A stretch of DNA of 64,000 bases. Origin: Rhynochetos jubatus (Eukaryota > Chordata > Aves > Eurypygiformes > Rhynochetidae). Made by a program: the position numbers and the translations under genes. Below, piece by piece: positions 46,973 to 58,885 of this stretch (the stretch's first letter is position 1; each line of letters begins with the position of its first letter). A model generated the notes under the pieces. That model was given only the letters and a program-made list of their open reading frames with translations, was not told where the DNA came from and did not search any database. The stretch covers positions 11,775,170 to 11,839,169 of the forward strand of contig CM050655.1 of assembly GCA_027574665.1 (NCBI GenBank), read 5' to 3'.

Positions 46973-48187
46973 TTCTAATGACTATGACATCTAACAAGAC
47001 ATGGGAAACAGTTTGGTTGGTGCAGATTCTCTAACTGCACATCAATATTCTGGCTGGTTGGGAGACCTTGGTTTAACTTCCAACACTTTGTTCAGCTCTT
47101 TTGGGTCATTATAAGCCATACACTGAATCAAATGCACAAAAGCCCTACAGCCACAACAACATTCTGCTTTTTTTTTTTTTTGTTGTTGTGTCCATGACCC
47201 CAACAGCATGGAGAATAGCCTCTGGTACAAATATCTATTGTATGTATTCTGTGTGCTTAAAATAGCCTCCTGACCAGTCAATAATTCTACTTGTCACAGA
47301 GGAGAAATAAAATGTAGAGGAAACTTATAGAAATAACACACCTTCTACTTAGAGGCAGAACAATGAGCTGGATTCAGTTTGATACTTCCACACAGGGCAA
47401 TTAATATGTAAAACCAGAGTGGCTGAGCCAAGCAAAAGATCATATGACCTTGGAAAGAAAAAAAAAAAAAGGGAAGCCAGGTGAAAGACATCAAAATGTC
47501 ACTGGAAATAAGAATGCCATGTGTAGAAGTATAACCCTGATGGCAGGTGCAGTGCAGCTCAACACACAATGTAAGGGGTAATCCTGGCACTGCATTCTGA
47601 GACCTGCTGTGGTAAATTTCAGCACAGCAAAAAGAGATATGCTTAAAGATATAACACCTGAGGGAAAGAAAAATGATTAAGAACACCACCAGTGGCCTTG
47701 AGCTGTTGCAGTCCTATAAGCTAGGTTAACACAGCAATACAATCTCACACTCTGTCCTTTGATGAGAGACTGTTGTCCCTGTGAATGAAAGAGTGAAAAA
47801 ATTGAGATCTTGCAATAGACAAAGTTCTTAAATGAATGGCTTAATTGCATTGCAGAATAAATATCACCATGGCAGGAGTCAGTGGACAGTCTTACAAGCA
47901 TTATGAGACCTTAATATGGTCTGTCCAGAGAGCAACATTTATCATTGATCATTTGTTGACAGTTTCTCTGAAAAAAAAAAAAAAAGGTTTCCATACAGGC
48001 AATTTTAGCTACTTTAAAGCTTAGTAACTCAACTACCTGCTGACCTGCAAAGTCTTGAGAACTTCTACAACTTGTATGGGCATTGCTACTGGCACTGGGA
48101 AGAAAGGTGGCATCTCCTAGGAGGTAAGTTTTAAAATAAGACTTCTGTGAGATGAGATGGAACAAACAGAAAAATGCTATGCTACAG

Positions 48188-48220
48188 AAAAAAAAAAAAA
48201 AAAACCAACCCAAAATAAAA
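48188..48220. repeat. Poly(A) tract with C interruptions
   Basis: Seventeen A, then CCAACCCAAAATAAAA. Same style as the tract at 7031-7063. Confidence 0.8.
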
Positions 48221-50639
48221 GCTCACCAGAAGAATCATGGGATGGGCTAAAACAGGCCAAAGGAGCATAAACTGTCTTCTCAGAAGATACTAAAGCAATG
48301 CTTGGAGACTTTTCAGAAAATTAATCTTCACTCTCAGATCACGCCTCAAACTCGGTCAGTTGGAAGAAAAAAAGGGCAAAACAAAACTCTTCTGGATAAA
48401 CATTTACAAACAAGCAAAACTTGAAATTTTTTGAAAAATCCCTACTTGCTAGTCTGCAATAACAAATATTTGTTTAACGTTTGTTTTCAGGAGTTTATAT
48501 CTCTAGATATTTTAATCTACACTTCTTCCTTGCTCCACAGCCTTCGTTCAGTGGGAACAGTCTGCCACAGTGTCTGCTACTTCCCATGTGTCACAAGAGA
48601 TCACTTCCCTCCTGAGGTCCCAGACAAGATGATAATACACAACTTGTCATGGAATAACAGAAATACAGGGATATGGACATACCTCAAAGACTCCTGAGCC
48701 AGGATCATAAGAAAAATAAAACCATCCCTTAGCTGTAGGTACAAAAGAACCTTCTCATACAAAAGAGACTAGCAACAGAGAGATTACAAATCAACTAGAT
48801 GGGTAGGGAACAAGGACAACCGGGGGACAAAAGGACATGTGATGTCAAATAGCATTGCCACTCTAAAGTTCCTTCTCCCTTCTGACTTTTCTGTCTATTT
48901 TTAAATACATATTTTTATTAGCTAGTAAGGTCATGGTACAGCTCTCAAAACTTGTATAACTTGCAAACAAGGACACTGCTGCCTGCTTCACACAAACTGA
49001 AGGTTAATTTGGACTGAAGTAATGTGACAGTGCAAATACAGAGTTTTGGATTTTTTTGAATTTTAAGTGCATGTGCAAAAATACCCTACAAACAATAAAT
49101 TACAGATATGGCACTACCAGTATGAGGGGCTTTATACAGAATGTCGTGCAAACCTGCTTTTCCTTAAAACAATTAGCTTAGGAGTGCTGAAACTATACAG
49201 AGACATCACCTTACACTGAAAAATAGGAAAACCAGAACAAGAGGTTAAAAAAAAAAGGAAGTATGAGTAAACTTTTTCATCAGTCTCATTAATTCTGACA
49301 ATTTTGTTTCAGCGTTTATTAAAGCCAAAAATTACTATCTGACATTTAAACCGAGAAAATGCACCAAACCAGAGAAGGTGAGGCAAAAAGCAGTAGAATG
49401 ACAAAGAACTCTGGGAAGGTAGTAAATATTGAATATTGAAGATCATTCAGCTCTTTAGGGTGTTACAAGAGCTGCTGACAGAAAGGCCTGAACCAAGGAG
49501 TGTGTCATGCCACACAGTCCTCCAGCACATATTAGGCATTCACATGCTAGCAGCATGCTTTAGGGCTGACTCCAGTGGGGACAGGAACGCATGTAGTCTC
49601 CATCTGGCCAGGAGATTCTAACTCTTGTTTCTCCAAAGGAAAGTAATTTGCCTGCATCAAAACTTTTTTAAACTGCACAAACGCGTAGGCAAGTAGTAGA
49701 CAAACAGGGTATGTTCTGCAAAACTGCACTGAACCAAAACATTGATATCAGCATAGTCTCAGGCTGAAAAAATGGGGTCTTAACACACCTGAGAAGACTG
49801 TAGAAGACCAGGAACCGCTGGAGCCCTGGATGCCAGCTCCTTCTGCAGTCTACAACTAGGGCTGACTCTTTCAGTGGCTTGAACTGAAATGCAACATTCC
49901 CCAGGATATCCTGGCTAGCCTGATCACCGTTATCCCTTGAACAACCAACCTACCAGGGAAAAGAAGCCTCACTCCTACTCATGCAGCCTCTTTCCTTTCT
50001 ATTAATTTGTATGTTTCTCTATCAAAGACATGACATCATTTTACGTTTCTAACTTGAAGCTACTGGAGTTGCACATCATAGAACGCCTGTTCTCTGTCTT
50101 AGCTAGATTTCATGCTGGCAACATGGCTTCTGTCCCTGAATCTATGCATCAAAAGACACTAAGTTCTTTACTCCTGCTCTTCTCATTTAGACAGGGGAAT
50201 AAGAATGATTGGCTAAGAAGACATTTCTCACAGTATTCTGAAAAATCCACCTTCTTAACGACATTTTCAACAATTCTCATTTATACTGTATTGTTACCCC
50301 TTTGTCCTTGAGCCCAACGCAGTTAATGGCCTCTTCCTCACATCTTTGGCTGCGTTACTGAAGGAACTATGTGAATGAAAGGAGCTTTTGTATAGCCACC
50401 CTACATCAGCATAACACGTGAAATTGTGGCTGGATAAAACAGCGCAACTCTCCACAGTATCATCATTTCTGATACTTTGCTGTTAGTGTTACGGCTCTGC
50501 AAACTTCTACACCATGCCCAGACAGACTTTAAGCACTTTTCCTCTAATGCACAATACTGTAGAGACTAGAAACTTAAAACAGCATCCAAAGATTTTCCAA
50601 CATTTTCTAAAGAGCCACTGCATTTTGTACCACTGGCAA

Positions 50640-50697
50640 ATGCAAGAGGACCCAAGTCATTCTCTTGGTTCCTCAGTTTACCTATAGATAAAATACT
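50640..50697 (+). repeat. MIR / CORE-SINE fragment
   Basis: GGACCCAAGTCATTCTCTTG, then GTTCCTCAGTTTACCTATAG, then ATAAAATACTGGAAACAG follow the MIR core (TTGGGCAAGTCACTT, CCTCAGTTTCC, TCTGTAAAATGGGGA). Short and diverged. Confidence 0.5.
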
Positions 50698-52299
50698 GGA
50701 AACAGTATGCGTTATTTTTCCCCCTCCAATACCATTTCTCAAGCTTTTTTTTTTTTTTTCCCCAACTAATGTACTGGTGTTGAGGGGGGAGTGGGGGGAG
50801 CAGAGAGGGGCTGGTTTAAACTCAGTAGCTTCACGAGATTACACTGCCTTTGGTGCAAGGCACTGTGTATTGAAAACGTGTGCTGTACCACTGCAAGCTG
50901 GTAATAGCGTGGCCTGCCCAATTGAAACAATGGCTCACAAAGCGATTTCACAGCAGGTAGGTAGTTACCCTATATCGCTAATGTAACACATACGCCCCTT
51001 CACAGTCATTTGGGGATCCAACTGGCTACTGAAATGATGGCAGCTTTCCAAGATTAAAACCACCATATAAATCACTTTACGATTTCAACACCAGGTACTA
51101 TTCTGCCATTTAGTTACTCTATTTCCCACTATTTAACTTGTATGAGCAACTGAGCACTTGGGAAGGGCCTGCTGAGTGACTTCCAAAGTAGAATTGCAAA
51201 GCAGAAACAACAGAAAGACAACAGCAACAATCACTATTGACTTCCCTCTCCGGCCCCCACAAATTCATGCGGGTCAATATCTTGCTTAATAGCAGTTGTT
51301 TTAATAAACAAATCTACAGTCAGACATAAGCAACCAGGAAACAGTCTTCTTTAAGGCTCAATGGCTTGTACTCCTGATTATGAAAGAAAAATGTTTGGAT
51401 AGGATTCAGTAATCAAAAGAGCAAAGACATATGCCACAGTAAAGTGAGAGGGAAGACAAAGAATTTGAAGAAAAGAGATATGTTGTAGGCATATTTCACT
51501 TTTTGTTCACTTCCCCACCTCCATCTACCCACTGACAAATTTTTGATATAAATGGCAAAATACATGTTTCACTAAGGTAATTCTTTCCTGCTGGCTTTTC
51601 CATCAGTAGCATCTAGAGGATTCACGTCAAGTTCAGATTTACAGATCCATGGGAAAATCCTACCCATTATATTAATTGGTCAGGCCAAAGTATTAGAAGA
51701 ATCTTTACTGAGTGCTTCAGGAACACAGCTGGTAGAAAATGCACTTTTGACCATTTGACTAGTATTCACAGTGTTGAATCAGCTACACCTTCATATTTCT
51801 GATTTCCTGTGGCCGCAGAAGCCATCCTGAAAACAAAATTTGTGTACTGTTAAAGAAGCGATGAAGTAATACAGTTTTATAATTAATATGTTTACCCAGA
51901 AATACAGATTAGAATTCAACCGTTCTATACTCCTGTCACCTTTACTACCTTAACTCAGTCTAGCGTAATAACAACATATGCATTTAAAGTGGTATCTGTC
52001 AACTCTCATCTCTCAGAAGTGGAAGAACTTGTTGGTTTGCTGCAGCCTCACCTCAAATCAAGGATATGATGTCCTTCTAGGGGACAGAGTATAGTCATTA
52101 TATAACTTCACCTTGAAGGCTTTCTTATCCCTAATCCTTTCACTGTAAAACAGAGTGCATGAAAACTCAAGAGCTGAGCTGAAAATATTTGCAAGTTCCT
52201 CTAAAACATGGAAGCAGCTACGACTGTTTCTAGATCATGAATATGTCAGTGACTGAAGCAAACTCCTGATGCAGTAATGCTTAAGATTTGGAGATACTG
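50698..52299. other. Unique DNA with T tract and G-rich patch
   Basis: A T run at about 50746-50759 is followed by G runs at 50784-50789, 50793-50798 and 50807-50810. The overlapping frames at 50766-50986 read through this low-complexity stretch. The remainder is unremarkable and has no gene. Confidence 0.55.
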
Positions 52300-52476
52300 T
52301 AGCAGCACTGTGCAAATACAGCAAGACAGGAAAAGACAGCTCTCATTCTGGAGCCTTTACAATCAAAACTGAAAAAGGCGAAATGACTAGCCATAGGACA
52401 CATAGGCAGTCAAAACTGAAATCCAGATTGAAATTCAGTGCTTTCAGTGCCCAGTTTAGTCTGCCACTTTGTCAGA
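52300..52476 (-). repeat. CORE-SINE (MIR1_Amn-like), long copy
   Basis: The order GCACTGTGCAAATACAGCAA, then AAAGACAGCTCT and GGAGCCTTTACAATC, then GCGAAATGACTAGCCATAGG, ACACATAGGCAGTC and AGTGCTTTCAGTGCCCAGTT matches a reversed amniote CORE-SINE. In that family a GACAGTCCCTGCC / GCTTACAATCTAA block precedes the GTGACTTGCCCAAGGTCACA block. About 175 bases are preserved. Non-coding. Confidence 0.6.
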
Positions 52477-55400
52477 AAGACACATGAGACTGCTCCACCA
52501 AAATCTGTGCAGTGGAACTGTCTGATTCAACACCGCAGCCTTTGCTTTGAGGATAATTGCAGAATTGCTTTGTTTTGTCTTCCTATGTAAATCTGCCATA
52601 TGGGCCTCAGCTACGGTAATGAGAAAAAAAGTTGAGGAGTTTGATAATTCTTGGTTTTAGAAAGATATTATGGTCTGGCAGCTGGCAAGTATGAAGCAGA
52701 AAAATTTAATCTAGCATGCCCAGCTGCACTGTGGAAGTAGGATGAGCCAAAACAGACTCTCTGCAGACAGGGAAAGCTTGCTCAAGAATTGCCAAAAGTG
52801 CTCAGGTACAGAATGTCACATAAGATTAAGAAAAAGGAACAGGAAAATTAAGAGGCCTTTTAAAAAGGTGGAAGCAGGTTGAGACATGAAAAATGCAATA
52901 ATGGCCCATGTAAAGAAAATGTGGAAACATAAAAGAAAATTATCTTGGTAAGGAAATGATCTCTTTGTATGACTGTGGATAGTCATTAGAAATTCATTAG
53001 CGTGTGAGAGAATACACTCCATAACATTACTGTCTAAGCAATCTTCATAACGGCACACAATGTACAGTGCTCACAGTGTAACTCTTTTTGAGTCGTGGTA
53101 TCTAAGACTTTCAGCCAGGTAGAGCTCCAGAAAGGAAGCAATACCTTTTGATCCTCAAAAATCCTGTATTTTACAAGAGCAGACACAACAAATCAGGAAA
53201 CTAAAGACAAGAGGCCTAATTCAAGAACATTAAATCATGATGGAAAGACATACAACACTTAGGATGATGACCATGTTGAGATTTGTATACGTACAAGAAA
53301 ATATAAATATTTGTATATATACTTTTACATAACATACAAAAACTATGTTTATTTACACACCCATATATGTACATATAGTAACTAAGCTGTTGCTTTAATT
53401 TATTCTAGTCTCATATGGCTGTAATGGCCATGATGCCTGTATAGTCAATCCTAAATTGCAAGTGCACTTGAAACAGTAAAATTAGATTGTCATCCTGTAA
53501 AAAATTAGCCAGGTCCTGAATTCATTTAAACTGGTGCATAAAACAAAAAAAGGAAACAAAAACAGTGTGCCTCACAAATAACAGCATCTTGATCAATTAC
53601 CAAGACATTCAGTAGTAGAAAATGAGAGTTCTTAACCCATTGCTAGCCCAGTTGTTAATTTACAGTTAAAACAGAGAAAGAGTTTCTACCATACATAGAA
53701 CACGGTATGGATCAAGTATCAATATTCACACAAAATAAGTTAGCTATCTTAGTGGAAATGAATTCTTTCTCAACATATTACAAATCTGTTAAAGAATCCA
53801 AACCAAACTGTTTTTTCACCATACGTTGCATGATTCTTCATTTCTTAACTGTTACTTGGGATTGTGTTCTACTCTGTTTTTATTAGAGGGATTAAGACAC
53901 TATTCAATGTCATACATTGTTAGGGCAGTAGGTACCACTATGCTTTCAAAGTTCCATACAGACAAAATGAAAGATACAACTGGACCTCAAACTATTAGAA
54001 AATCTTCCAGTTTGTGACAGTTTTTATTACAACCTTAAACAACCCCCCCAAAAAGCTTTATTTAAAACTAATTTTAATTCATAATTAAGTGATTGCTGCA
54101 ACAGGAAGCAATGAAGTACCTTTGAAAAGGCTGCTATGATGATGATTTTTGTGCTTATGCTCAGGGAAGATTGATCTTTAAACTTCCAAATGAGCTCTGC
54201 CACCCAGAAATGGCATGATAAAAACCTATAGCTTTTACTTACTGAAAATAAAACAATCCTTCAACAGGTATGAATTCTCTACATTACTAGTCTAAGTTAA
54301 TAATGTGAAGTTGCTAACATGCTTATTTGTATTTATATACATTTCCATTGTACCTATGAATATCGTTGTGATGAACTGCACATGCTCCAACATGAAAATA
54401 TCACCACTACTATTTTAAGTATTGGTGTCTCCCTGTAAATTATGACCATTTAGTGGAAAATATTTCCCCTATGAAGTCAGTTCATGGCTTCAGTTGTATG
54501 GGTTTTCACAGCAAACAACTTCCTATCTTCAAAGAGAAGGGTGTGTATACAGACATACATATTTGAACATTCTAATAAATATTCAAACACAAAGATACAT
54601 ACAAAGGTATATCCCATATACACATATACAGATGACAAAAAAGGATTGGGAAGATGCAAAAAGAGGTCCCTCTTTACCATGTTTGTTTTTAGGTTTTTTT
54701 TCACTATTTTTTCTGTTCTCTTTTAAAAGGCATTGCAATAATTATTGATATGTTTGAAGTAATTCCTGCCAACAGAATTTGATTCTCTTTTCTTTTTCTC
54801 ATATAAGTCATACCTGAACATTATTTCTGATAGTGTACTTTGCTGACATTCTCACTTTGAAAGTTATTAACAACAGTTGTTCGCCTATGATCCAAACTGT
54901 TATCTGTTTGCCCAAATGGAAAATGAAATTTTAAGCTATAGAAATTTAAGGCAAGAATGTATTCTGGCTTCAAGCAATCAAACAGACATATGAAAAATCC
55001 ATTGCATAGACTAGAAAATTCAGTTCTTGGCTGTGATGCAGATGCACGGCCCAGGAACTCTGGTGTTTTGCACAACTCATAAGGTTAGGAAAAAGTAATT
55101 CCTTCTTTCCATAGGATTCCCTGAATGAAAAATCCCGTACTCCCTTCAAGATTTCAGTAAATTCCTGGTCCCTGAAAAGGAGTTGGTAATTTGGTTGAAT
55201 TAAAGAAATTTTCCTCTCTGCTATTGCTTAGGAAATGGCAAGGTTGACTATTATGCCTTCCTAACACAAGGACTACAGAATAACCCTTGCCCTGAAACGA
55301 ACGGTGTTCTTACATGTCTCTCCTACCCATGAAGGTACGTACATTAAACAAAACCTAAATGAGTAATAGACCTGTAAAGTAAAACAAATGTGTCTCTTAA

Positions 55401-56497
55401 CTTTACAGGTATCTCACTAAATTGACAAAATGAGCTGAAAACTTTCTTTAATGAAGTTAGAGCAATTACTGATAGCTGCTGCTCTTTGTGGATAAGTTCC
55501 ATTTTGTTGTAGAATAATCCATTAAACTTATAGGAGGAAAGTGCTGGTTCATTAAACAGCTAAGGAGGTGACAATATTGAGTTGGAGCTTCTTCCAAATC
55601 ACATTTGTGTGCCTGTTAAATTGATCTCCAGAAAACATTGTTGTCAAAGCAAAATAGCATTCATTATAAAGGAGAACAATGAACAAGAAGAAATTCTAAG
55701 ACTTTTAACAAACTTCCAGAAATGCAAGTAACTTTCTCAGAGTTCTAAACATTGGCCTGGGAAGGACCTCCGCTTCAGTTTACATGCTATTGTGTTTCAA
55801 TTTCTTTGCTTGCAAATACAACCCTGACAGAAGAGAAAAATATTCAGTACTGAAGATGCACTTTAAGGAATTTACAAATTGATTTTCCCTAATGGATCAT
55901 TAGTTACTTACCATAATGTAGAGGAGAGAAAAGCCATAGTTTGTAAACTTCTAAAAACTCATGTAAAAGAATTTCTCAAGTGAGCTTGCTCAAGTAAATC
56001 TCTGAGGACTAAGTTTTCTCATTATATGTACTGTATTGTTTTGTGGGAAGCATGCAGGTGCAGGCAGAAAGAATGCAAAACCAGTTCTGATGGCACACCT
56101 GAAATACAAGTCTCTGATTATATTACAGTACTCCAACTCCACAGATATGCTATATTCTCTATTATTTCCTGGCTAGAATGACATTAAGTGAGAGGGATCA
56201 CAATACTCAAGGGGTCTTTTCTATATATTAGTTTCTGGAAGCATTAATAGCCATTTCTCTGCAGGTGTGTTTTGTTCCCTCTACCTGCCATCAGAAAACT
56301 CCACAGCAAGAGAGTAACCTGTTTAAATTTGGAATTTACTCAACCATCTCTTTTCTGCTCTGTTATTTGTTGGACTACAGCAACAACAAAAAAAATGTGA
56401 CATTCCTTCAGTTTGCTCTGTGACAGCAGTCTGCTGGGTTCTCCAGGGCTATTCCCTCTTGTGTGCCATGCTGCAGTACACATGAAGCAAACAATGT
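52477..56497. other. AT-rich unique DNA, no gene seen
   Basis: About 4 kb. TA-rich patches occur at about 53285-53390 and 54545-54635. A perfect 11-base inverted repeat lies at 55370-55410. No LINE or LTR recognised. The frames at 54477-54748 are read from the TA-rich patch on both strands and are artefacts. Confidence 0.5.
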
Positions 56498-56502
56498 ATT
56501 TC
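56498..56502. repeat. Target-site duplication, left (ATTTC)
   Basis: ATTTC immediately before the TGTG start of solo LTR 2. The identical ATTTC follows the LTR end at 57148-57152. A 5-base duplication is the size typical of ERVL-class integration. Confidence 0.8.
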
Positions 56503-56778
56503 TGTGCTGGTTTTTGTTGGGACAGAGGTAATTCTCTTCACAGGAGCTAGCATGAGGCTATGTTTTAGATTTGTGTTGAGAATATTGATAACACACTGAT
56601 GTTTTTAGTTGTTGCCAAGCAATGTTTACATTAAGCCAAGTACTTTTTCAGTTTCTCATATTGCACCTGTGCTACCAGCTTCTTCTCTACAAGACCAATA
56701 AGTTAGCTGTCCTACAGCCAAGACAGCTGACCCAAACTGATCAAAGGGATATTCCATGCCATAAGATATCATGCTCAG

Positions 56779-56785
56779 TATATAA
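56779..56785 (+). promoter_or_regulatory. LTR TATA box
   Basis: TATATAA in the context ATGCTCAGTATATAAGC, conserved with solo LTR 1. It marks the likely core promoter of the old LTR. Present activity is unknown. Confidence 0.65.
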
Positions 56786-56916
56786 GCAGGGGGTTGACCC
56801 AGGGGTCTGGCGCTCAGGATCTGTCTCACTCTCTCGCTTTTGTTACCTGAGGACTGGCTAGACATTAATGAGCAAGTGGTGAGCAGATATATCACTTGTT
56901 TGAGTGTGTCCCCCAT

Positions 56917-56966
56917 TATTTTCATTACATATTATTAGTAGCAGTATTTTCATTACATATTATTAG
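56917..56966. repeat. 28-base tandem duplication inside solo LTR 2
   Basis: The 22-base segment starting TATTTTCATTACATATTA occurs identically at 56917-56938 and 56945-56966, separated by TAGCAG. It falls where LTR 1 has a plain ATT microsatellite. Confidence 0.92.
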
Positions 56967-57147
56967 ATTTATTATTGTTGTTAGTATCATTAGCTTATTT
57001 CATTTATTTCCAATTGTTAAACTGCTCTTAACTCACAAATTTCCTTGTCCTTTCCTCCGATTCCCTCCCTGTCCCACCAGGAGAGGGGCAGAAGGTAAGC
57101 AAGCAACTGTGTAGTGCTTAGTTGCTGGCTGGGGTTAAACTATGACA

Positions 57148-57152
57148 ATTTC
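57148..57152. repeat. Target-site duplication, right (ATTTC)
   Basis: ATTTC directly after the LTR end ...TATGACA, identical to the left copy at 56498-56502. Confidence 0.8.
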
Positions 57153-57261
57153 CCTAAAAGCAAATGCTCATAGTGTTACACTGGTAAACTGTGGGTTTCT
57201 CAACAATAAGGTCGCACATGCTGCATAACTTCATTTTAAACATATGTTACAACCCTGTCTC

Positions 57262-57322
57262 AGCAACTGGATTCTGAGATAAGGACTATCTCTTATACCC
57301 TCATAGCACTTTATTGAGTTCA
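57262..57322 (+). repeat. Possible CORE-SINE 3' fragment
   Basis: GGATTCTGAGATAAGGACTA, then TCTCTTATACCCTCATAGCA and CTTTATTGAG resemble the 3' domain of amniote MIR1-like SINEs (ATTGTAAGCTCCTTGGGGCA, GGGACTGTCTCTTA, GCGCCTAGCA). One sub-block is missing. Low confidence. Confidence 0.35.
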
Positions 57323-58311
57323 GTCAAAAAGAATTTTTGGAGTCAACGTAATATTACAGAAGTTTTACTCCCCAAAACTGCTTTTGTTGAACTTGTTTCT
57401 TAAAAAGACAAGCTTATGCCTTTTCATGGTAAAGCTTACAAGAACCTAGTGACTTTATTCACATTCAGGAGAGCTGCCAAACACCTGTATTAGCTCTAGA
57501 AAACAGTGGGAGCTGCAGAAAAGGAGTATGTCTTCTGAAAAAAATTGGCCTCTACACAAGGCAATGGCTGCTCCAGTAATGCCAAGTGACACTAAACTCC
57601 AATGAATTAGGTGCTCAGAGAATCTTCTCAATGCAGGTGGATCAGCAGGAGGCAAAGAAGCCCTCCAACAGTTCTTGTACTATCGTTTCTACCCATTAGT
57701 TACAGCTACTTACACATTTCAGCTTCCAGTTCTACAAATCATATTCAAGCCCAACATGTAAATGAAAGTGTTTAAGCGCCTTTCTACGAAGATGAAATTA
57801 AAAATTCTCTATCGAAAAAAATTACAAAGCCTCTAATCCTCACCACTAACCTAAGGTTACTATAAAAGCTTAGTTAACACATGCAGTAATTTTCTTAATC
57901 AGCCCGCACTTCAGAAAGACAGATGCTTCTGTTTATGTTGGTCTATTATCAAGTCCTTTGGTGTCTGAATAATTCTTACGCCTATCCTGAAACTTCATTA
58001 ACATAAATTTCTTCTGTATTATGCTGCCTTCCGTGACAGATAGTACAAGTATTTTTATTTGGTTGGTTAGCTTATCCTTCTTGGCCTTGAGAATCACAGT
58101 ATTTTGTGCATTTCCTGTATCTTTTATCCAACTGTAGTGGTCGAAAATTAGGAATAATTACACCACATGTTTGAAAATCAAAAGCTGTATGAGAACTGAT
58201 TCTACAGTCTTGAAACTCCTGCAGAGACCCATTGCTGTAACTGGCTTTTATTCAACAAATGTTGTCTGTTAGTCAGAGCTTTCTAGAGAGGCTCATACCA
58301 ATTGAATGTAA
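57323..58311. other. Unique DNA, no gene seen
   Basis: About 1 kb between a possible SINE fragment and the next CR1. The minus-strand 66-codon frame at 57455-57655 has no known match. Confidence 0.55.
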
Positions 58312-58885
58312 TTCACAGAATCACAGAGTGGTTGATGTTGGAAGAGATCTCTGGAGGTCATCTGGTCCAGCACTCCACTCAAGCAGGGCCACTTAAAGCT
58401 GCCTCAGGACCATGTTCAGGTGGCTTTTGAACATTTCCAAGCATGGAGACTCCACCACCTCACTAGGCAACCTGTGTCAGTGCTCAGTCATCCTCATAAT
58501 GAAGTGTTTCCTGATGTTCAGACAAAACCTCCTGTGTTTCAGTCTGTGCCCATTGCCTCTGGTCCTGTCACTGGGCACCACAGAAAAGAGTCCAGCTCCC
58601 TCCTCCTTGTGCCTGCCCTTTAGATATTTATATACACTGGTGGGATTCCCCTCTAAGCCTTCTCTTCTCTGGGCTGAACAATACCAGCTGTCTCAGCCTC
58701 TTCTCACAGGAGAGATGCTCCAGTCCCTTAATAATGTTCGTGGCCTTTTCACTGTGCTCTCTCCAGTATGCTCACGTCACTCTTGCAGTGCGGAGCCTGG
58801 AACTGCACACAGCACTCACGTAACCTTACCACGTAGAGGGGAAGGATCACCAGCCTTGACCTACTGCAGCCCAAATATCATTAGC
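58312..58885 (-). mobile_element. CR1 LINE, well-preserved 3' part, other subfamily
   Basis: About 570 bases of CR1 in reverse orientation with little internal loss. Plus-strand blocks: TCACAGAATCACAGAGTGGT (reverse of tail), CTCTGGAGGTCATCTGGTCC, CTCAAGCAGGGCCACTTAAA, GCCCATTGCCTCTGGTCCTG, TCTCTGGGCTGAACAATACC and, at the 5' end, GCAGTGCGGAGCCTGGAACT. The CTCAAGCAGGGCCAC wording marks it as a different CR1 subfamily from the copies at 5.5, 27.5 and 30.3 kb. It covers the C-terminal end of ORF2 and the 3' UTR, with a small deletion near 58860. The 163-codon plus-strand frame at 58412-58903, the longest in the window, is the antisense of this element and not a gene. Confidence 0.95.

Larger units (their letters stand above)
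45292..50639. other. Long unique stretch, no gene seen
   Basis: Simple-sequence items: A or T runs at about 47167-47181, 47458-47470, 47971-47985 and 48188-48204, and a small TTGATCTATAT array at 46939-46972. A perfect 19-base palindrome lies at 46180-46198. Frames of up to 114 codons (47345-47689 minus) have no recognisable domain. Confidence 0.5.
56503..57147 (+). mobile_element. Solo LTR 2 of the same ERV family
   Basis: A 645-base LTR from TGTGCTGGTTTTTGTTGGGA to GGGGTTAAACTATGACA, flanked by ATTTC duplications, in the same orientation as solo LTR 1. Shared blocks include AGACAGCTGACCCAAACTG, ATGCTCAGTATATAAGC (TATA at 56779-56785) and GTAGTGCTTAGTTGCTGGCT. It is more diverged than LTR 1: the poly(A) signal is degraded (GTTAAA), the U3/R region has changed, and a 28-base segment is duplicated at 56917-56966. 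No internal retroviral sequence is present, so it is a solo LTR left by recombination. The roughly 39-kb distance and unrelated intervening DNA exclude it being the partner of LTR 1. Confidence 0.88.

Noticed and set aside
47345-47689. 114-codon minus-strand frame, partly hydrophobic
   Set aside because: The hydrophobic stretch and phenylalanine run come from a poly(A) tract on the other strand. No domain, no splice context.
17643-57147. The two LTRs as the ends of one provirus
   Set aside because: They are about 38 kb apart with CR1 elements and unique DNA between, differ strongly from each other, and the second has its own target-site duplication.
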